Of a stretch of 64,000 nt of DNA, positions 63,608 to 64,000 are shown in pieces. Each line of letters starts with the position of its first letter. Positions within the stretch are counted from its first letter, which is position 1. This DNA comes from Neisseriaceae bacterium JH1-16 (GTDB lineage Bacteria > Pseudomonadota > Gammaproteobacteria > Burkholderiales > Chromobacteriaceae), in NCBI GenBank assembly GCA_025989215.1, contig JAPDNP010000006.1:1-64000 (forward strand), in the 5' to 3' direction. A program made the translations under genes and the position numbers. A model generated the notes under the pieces. The model searched no databases. It worked only from the letters and a program-made list of their open reading frames with translations, and was not told the origin of the DNA.

Positions 63608-64000
63608 GCGTCGCGATAGAGCTGGCGGTGGCGGATCAGCACCTGCTCGTCGGCGAAGGCTTCGGCCAACTGCTCGGCGATGTAGACCGAGCGGTGCTGG
63701 CCGCCGGTGCAGCCGATCGCCACGGTCAGGTAGCTGCGGTTTTCCTGACTGAACGCCGGCAGCCACTTCGAAATATGGCGCTGGATGTCGGCGATCATGA
63801 TCGACACCATCGGCTCGGACTCGAAGTAGTCGATGATGAGTTGATCCTTGCCGGTCAGCGGGCGCAGCACCGGGTCGTAATAGGGGTTGGGCAGGCAGCG
63901 CACGTCGAACACGAAATCGGCGTCCAGCGGCACGCCGTGCTTGAAACCGAACGATTCGAACAGCAGCGTCAGCCGGCCGGTGTCGGCACCGACCAACTGC
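63604..64000 (-). CDS. rapZ: RNase adapter protein RapZ, C-terminal part (5' end outside window)
   Basis: C-terminal 132 or so residues; the N-terminal P-loop half lies to the right of the window. In E. coli, RapZ binds the small RNA GlmZ and guides RNase E, and so controls glucosamine-6-phosphate synthase. The sequence [29 protein letters not shown], and the late [18 protein letters not shown] are the family hallmarks. It ends in ATGA, shared with the NusG-II gene. One TTCGGCCAAC copy lies inside it (63661). Confidence 0.94.
   Translation of the reverse strand, partial: QLVGADTGRLTLLFESFGFKHGVPLDADFVFDVRCLPNPYYDPVLRPLTGKDQLIIDYFESEPMVSIMIADIQRHISKWLPAFSQENRSYLTVAIGCTGGQHRSVYIAEQLAEAFADEQVLIRHRQLYRDA

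Overview
The window is a G+C-rich chromosomal segment of a betaproteobacterium. The gene set and local orders (exbB-exbD-lpxK-Trm112-kdsB-adk, a NusG-II protein with a Gx transporter, ppk1, yggX) suggest the order Neisseriales, probably near Chromobacteriaceae. That placement is inference from gene content, not from a tree. It opens inside a 5S rRNA gene and closes inside rapZ.

Left core, 1-10998: end of an rrn operon, katG, then a respiratory formate dehydrogenase locus (fdoG-fdoH-fdoI-fdhE on the minus strand, fdhD divergent). FdoG is read through an in-frame UGA as selenocysteine 196. lysC follows, then a three-tRNA cluster (Ser-GCT, Arg-ACG, Glu-TTC) with a near-consensus sigma-70 promoter.

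Genomic island, about 10983-39831: a 28.8 kb element lies in the 3' end of tRNA-Glu, flanked by a 16-bp direct repeat of the tRNA end. Its left arm (10958-16036) and right arm (31847-35006) look like one phage-satellite-like element. They hold a large serine recombinase, a DUF1376-type replication protein and a P-like partner, and many small genes, each behind its own GCTATAC promoter. Between the arms is unrelated cargo: a cation/proton antiporter, an SPFH slipin, a Crp-type regulator, glutathione reductase, an H-NS protein, a cluster of small envelope and stress proteins (CsbD, BON, DUF3309, two lmo0937-type peptides), and an IS1182-type insertion sequence. At the right end are a protein-poor 0.94 kb stretch packed with perfect hairpins, which I propose is a large structured RNA, and a three-gene ABC-three-component type operon with a nuclease-like effector, probably phage defence. 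Beyond the right repeat sits a strong terminator that I infer once ended the tRNA operon.

Right core, 39832-64000: housekeeping genes, including ppk1, yggX, argA, ctpA, envC, gpmI, xseA, exbBD, lpxK, kdsB, adk, a hemolysin III family gene, three glycine-zipper paralogues, nnr, ubiX and rapZ.

Across the core, the 10-mer TTCGGCCAAC and its 9-bp core recur far beyond expectation (28 core copies by eye) and are sparser in the island. This is a candidate species-specific DNA signal. The strongest leads are this repeat, the hairpin-rich RNA candidate, the shared GCTATAC promoters, a nest of inverted repeats inside the replication gene, and the defence operon.
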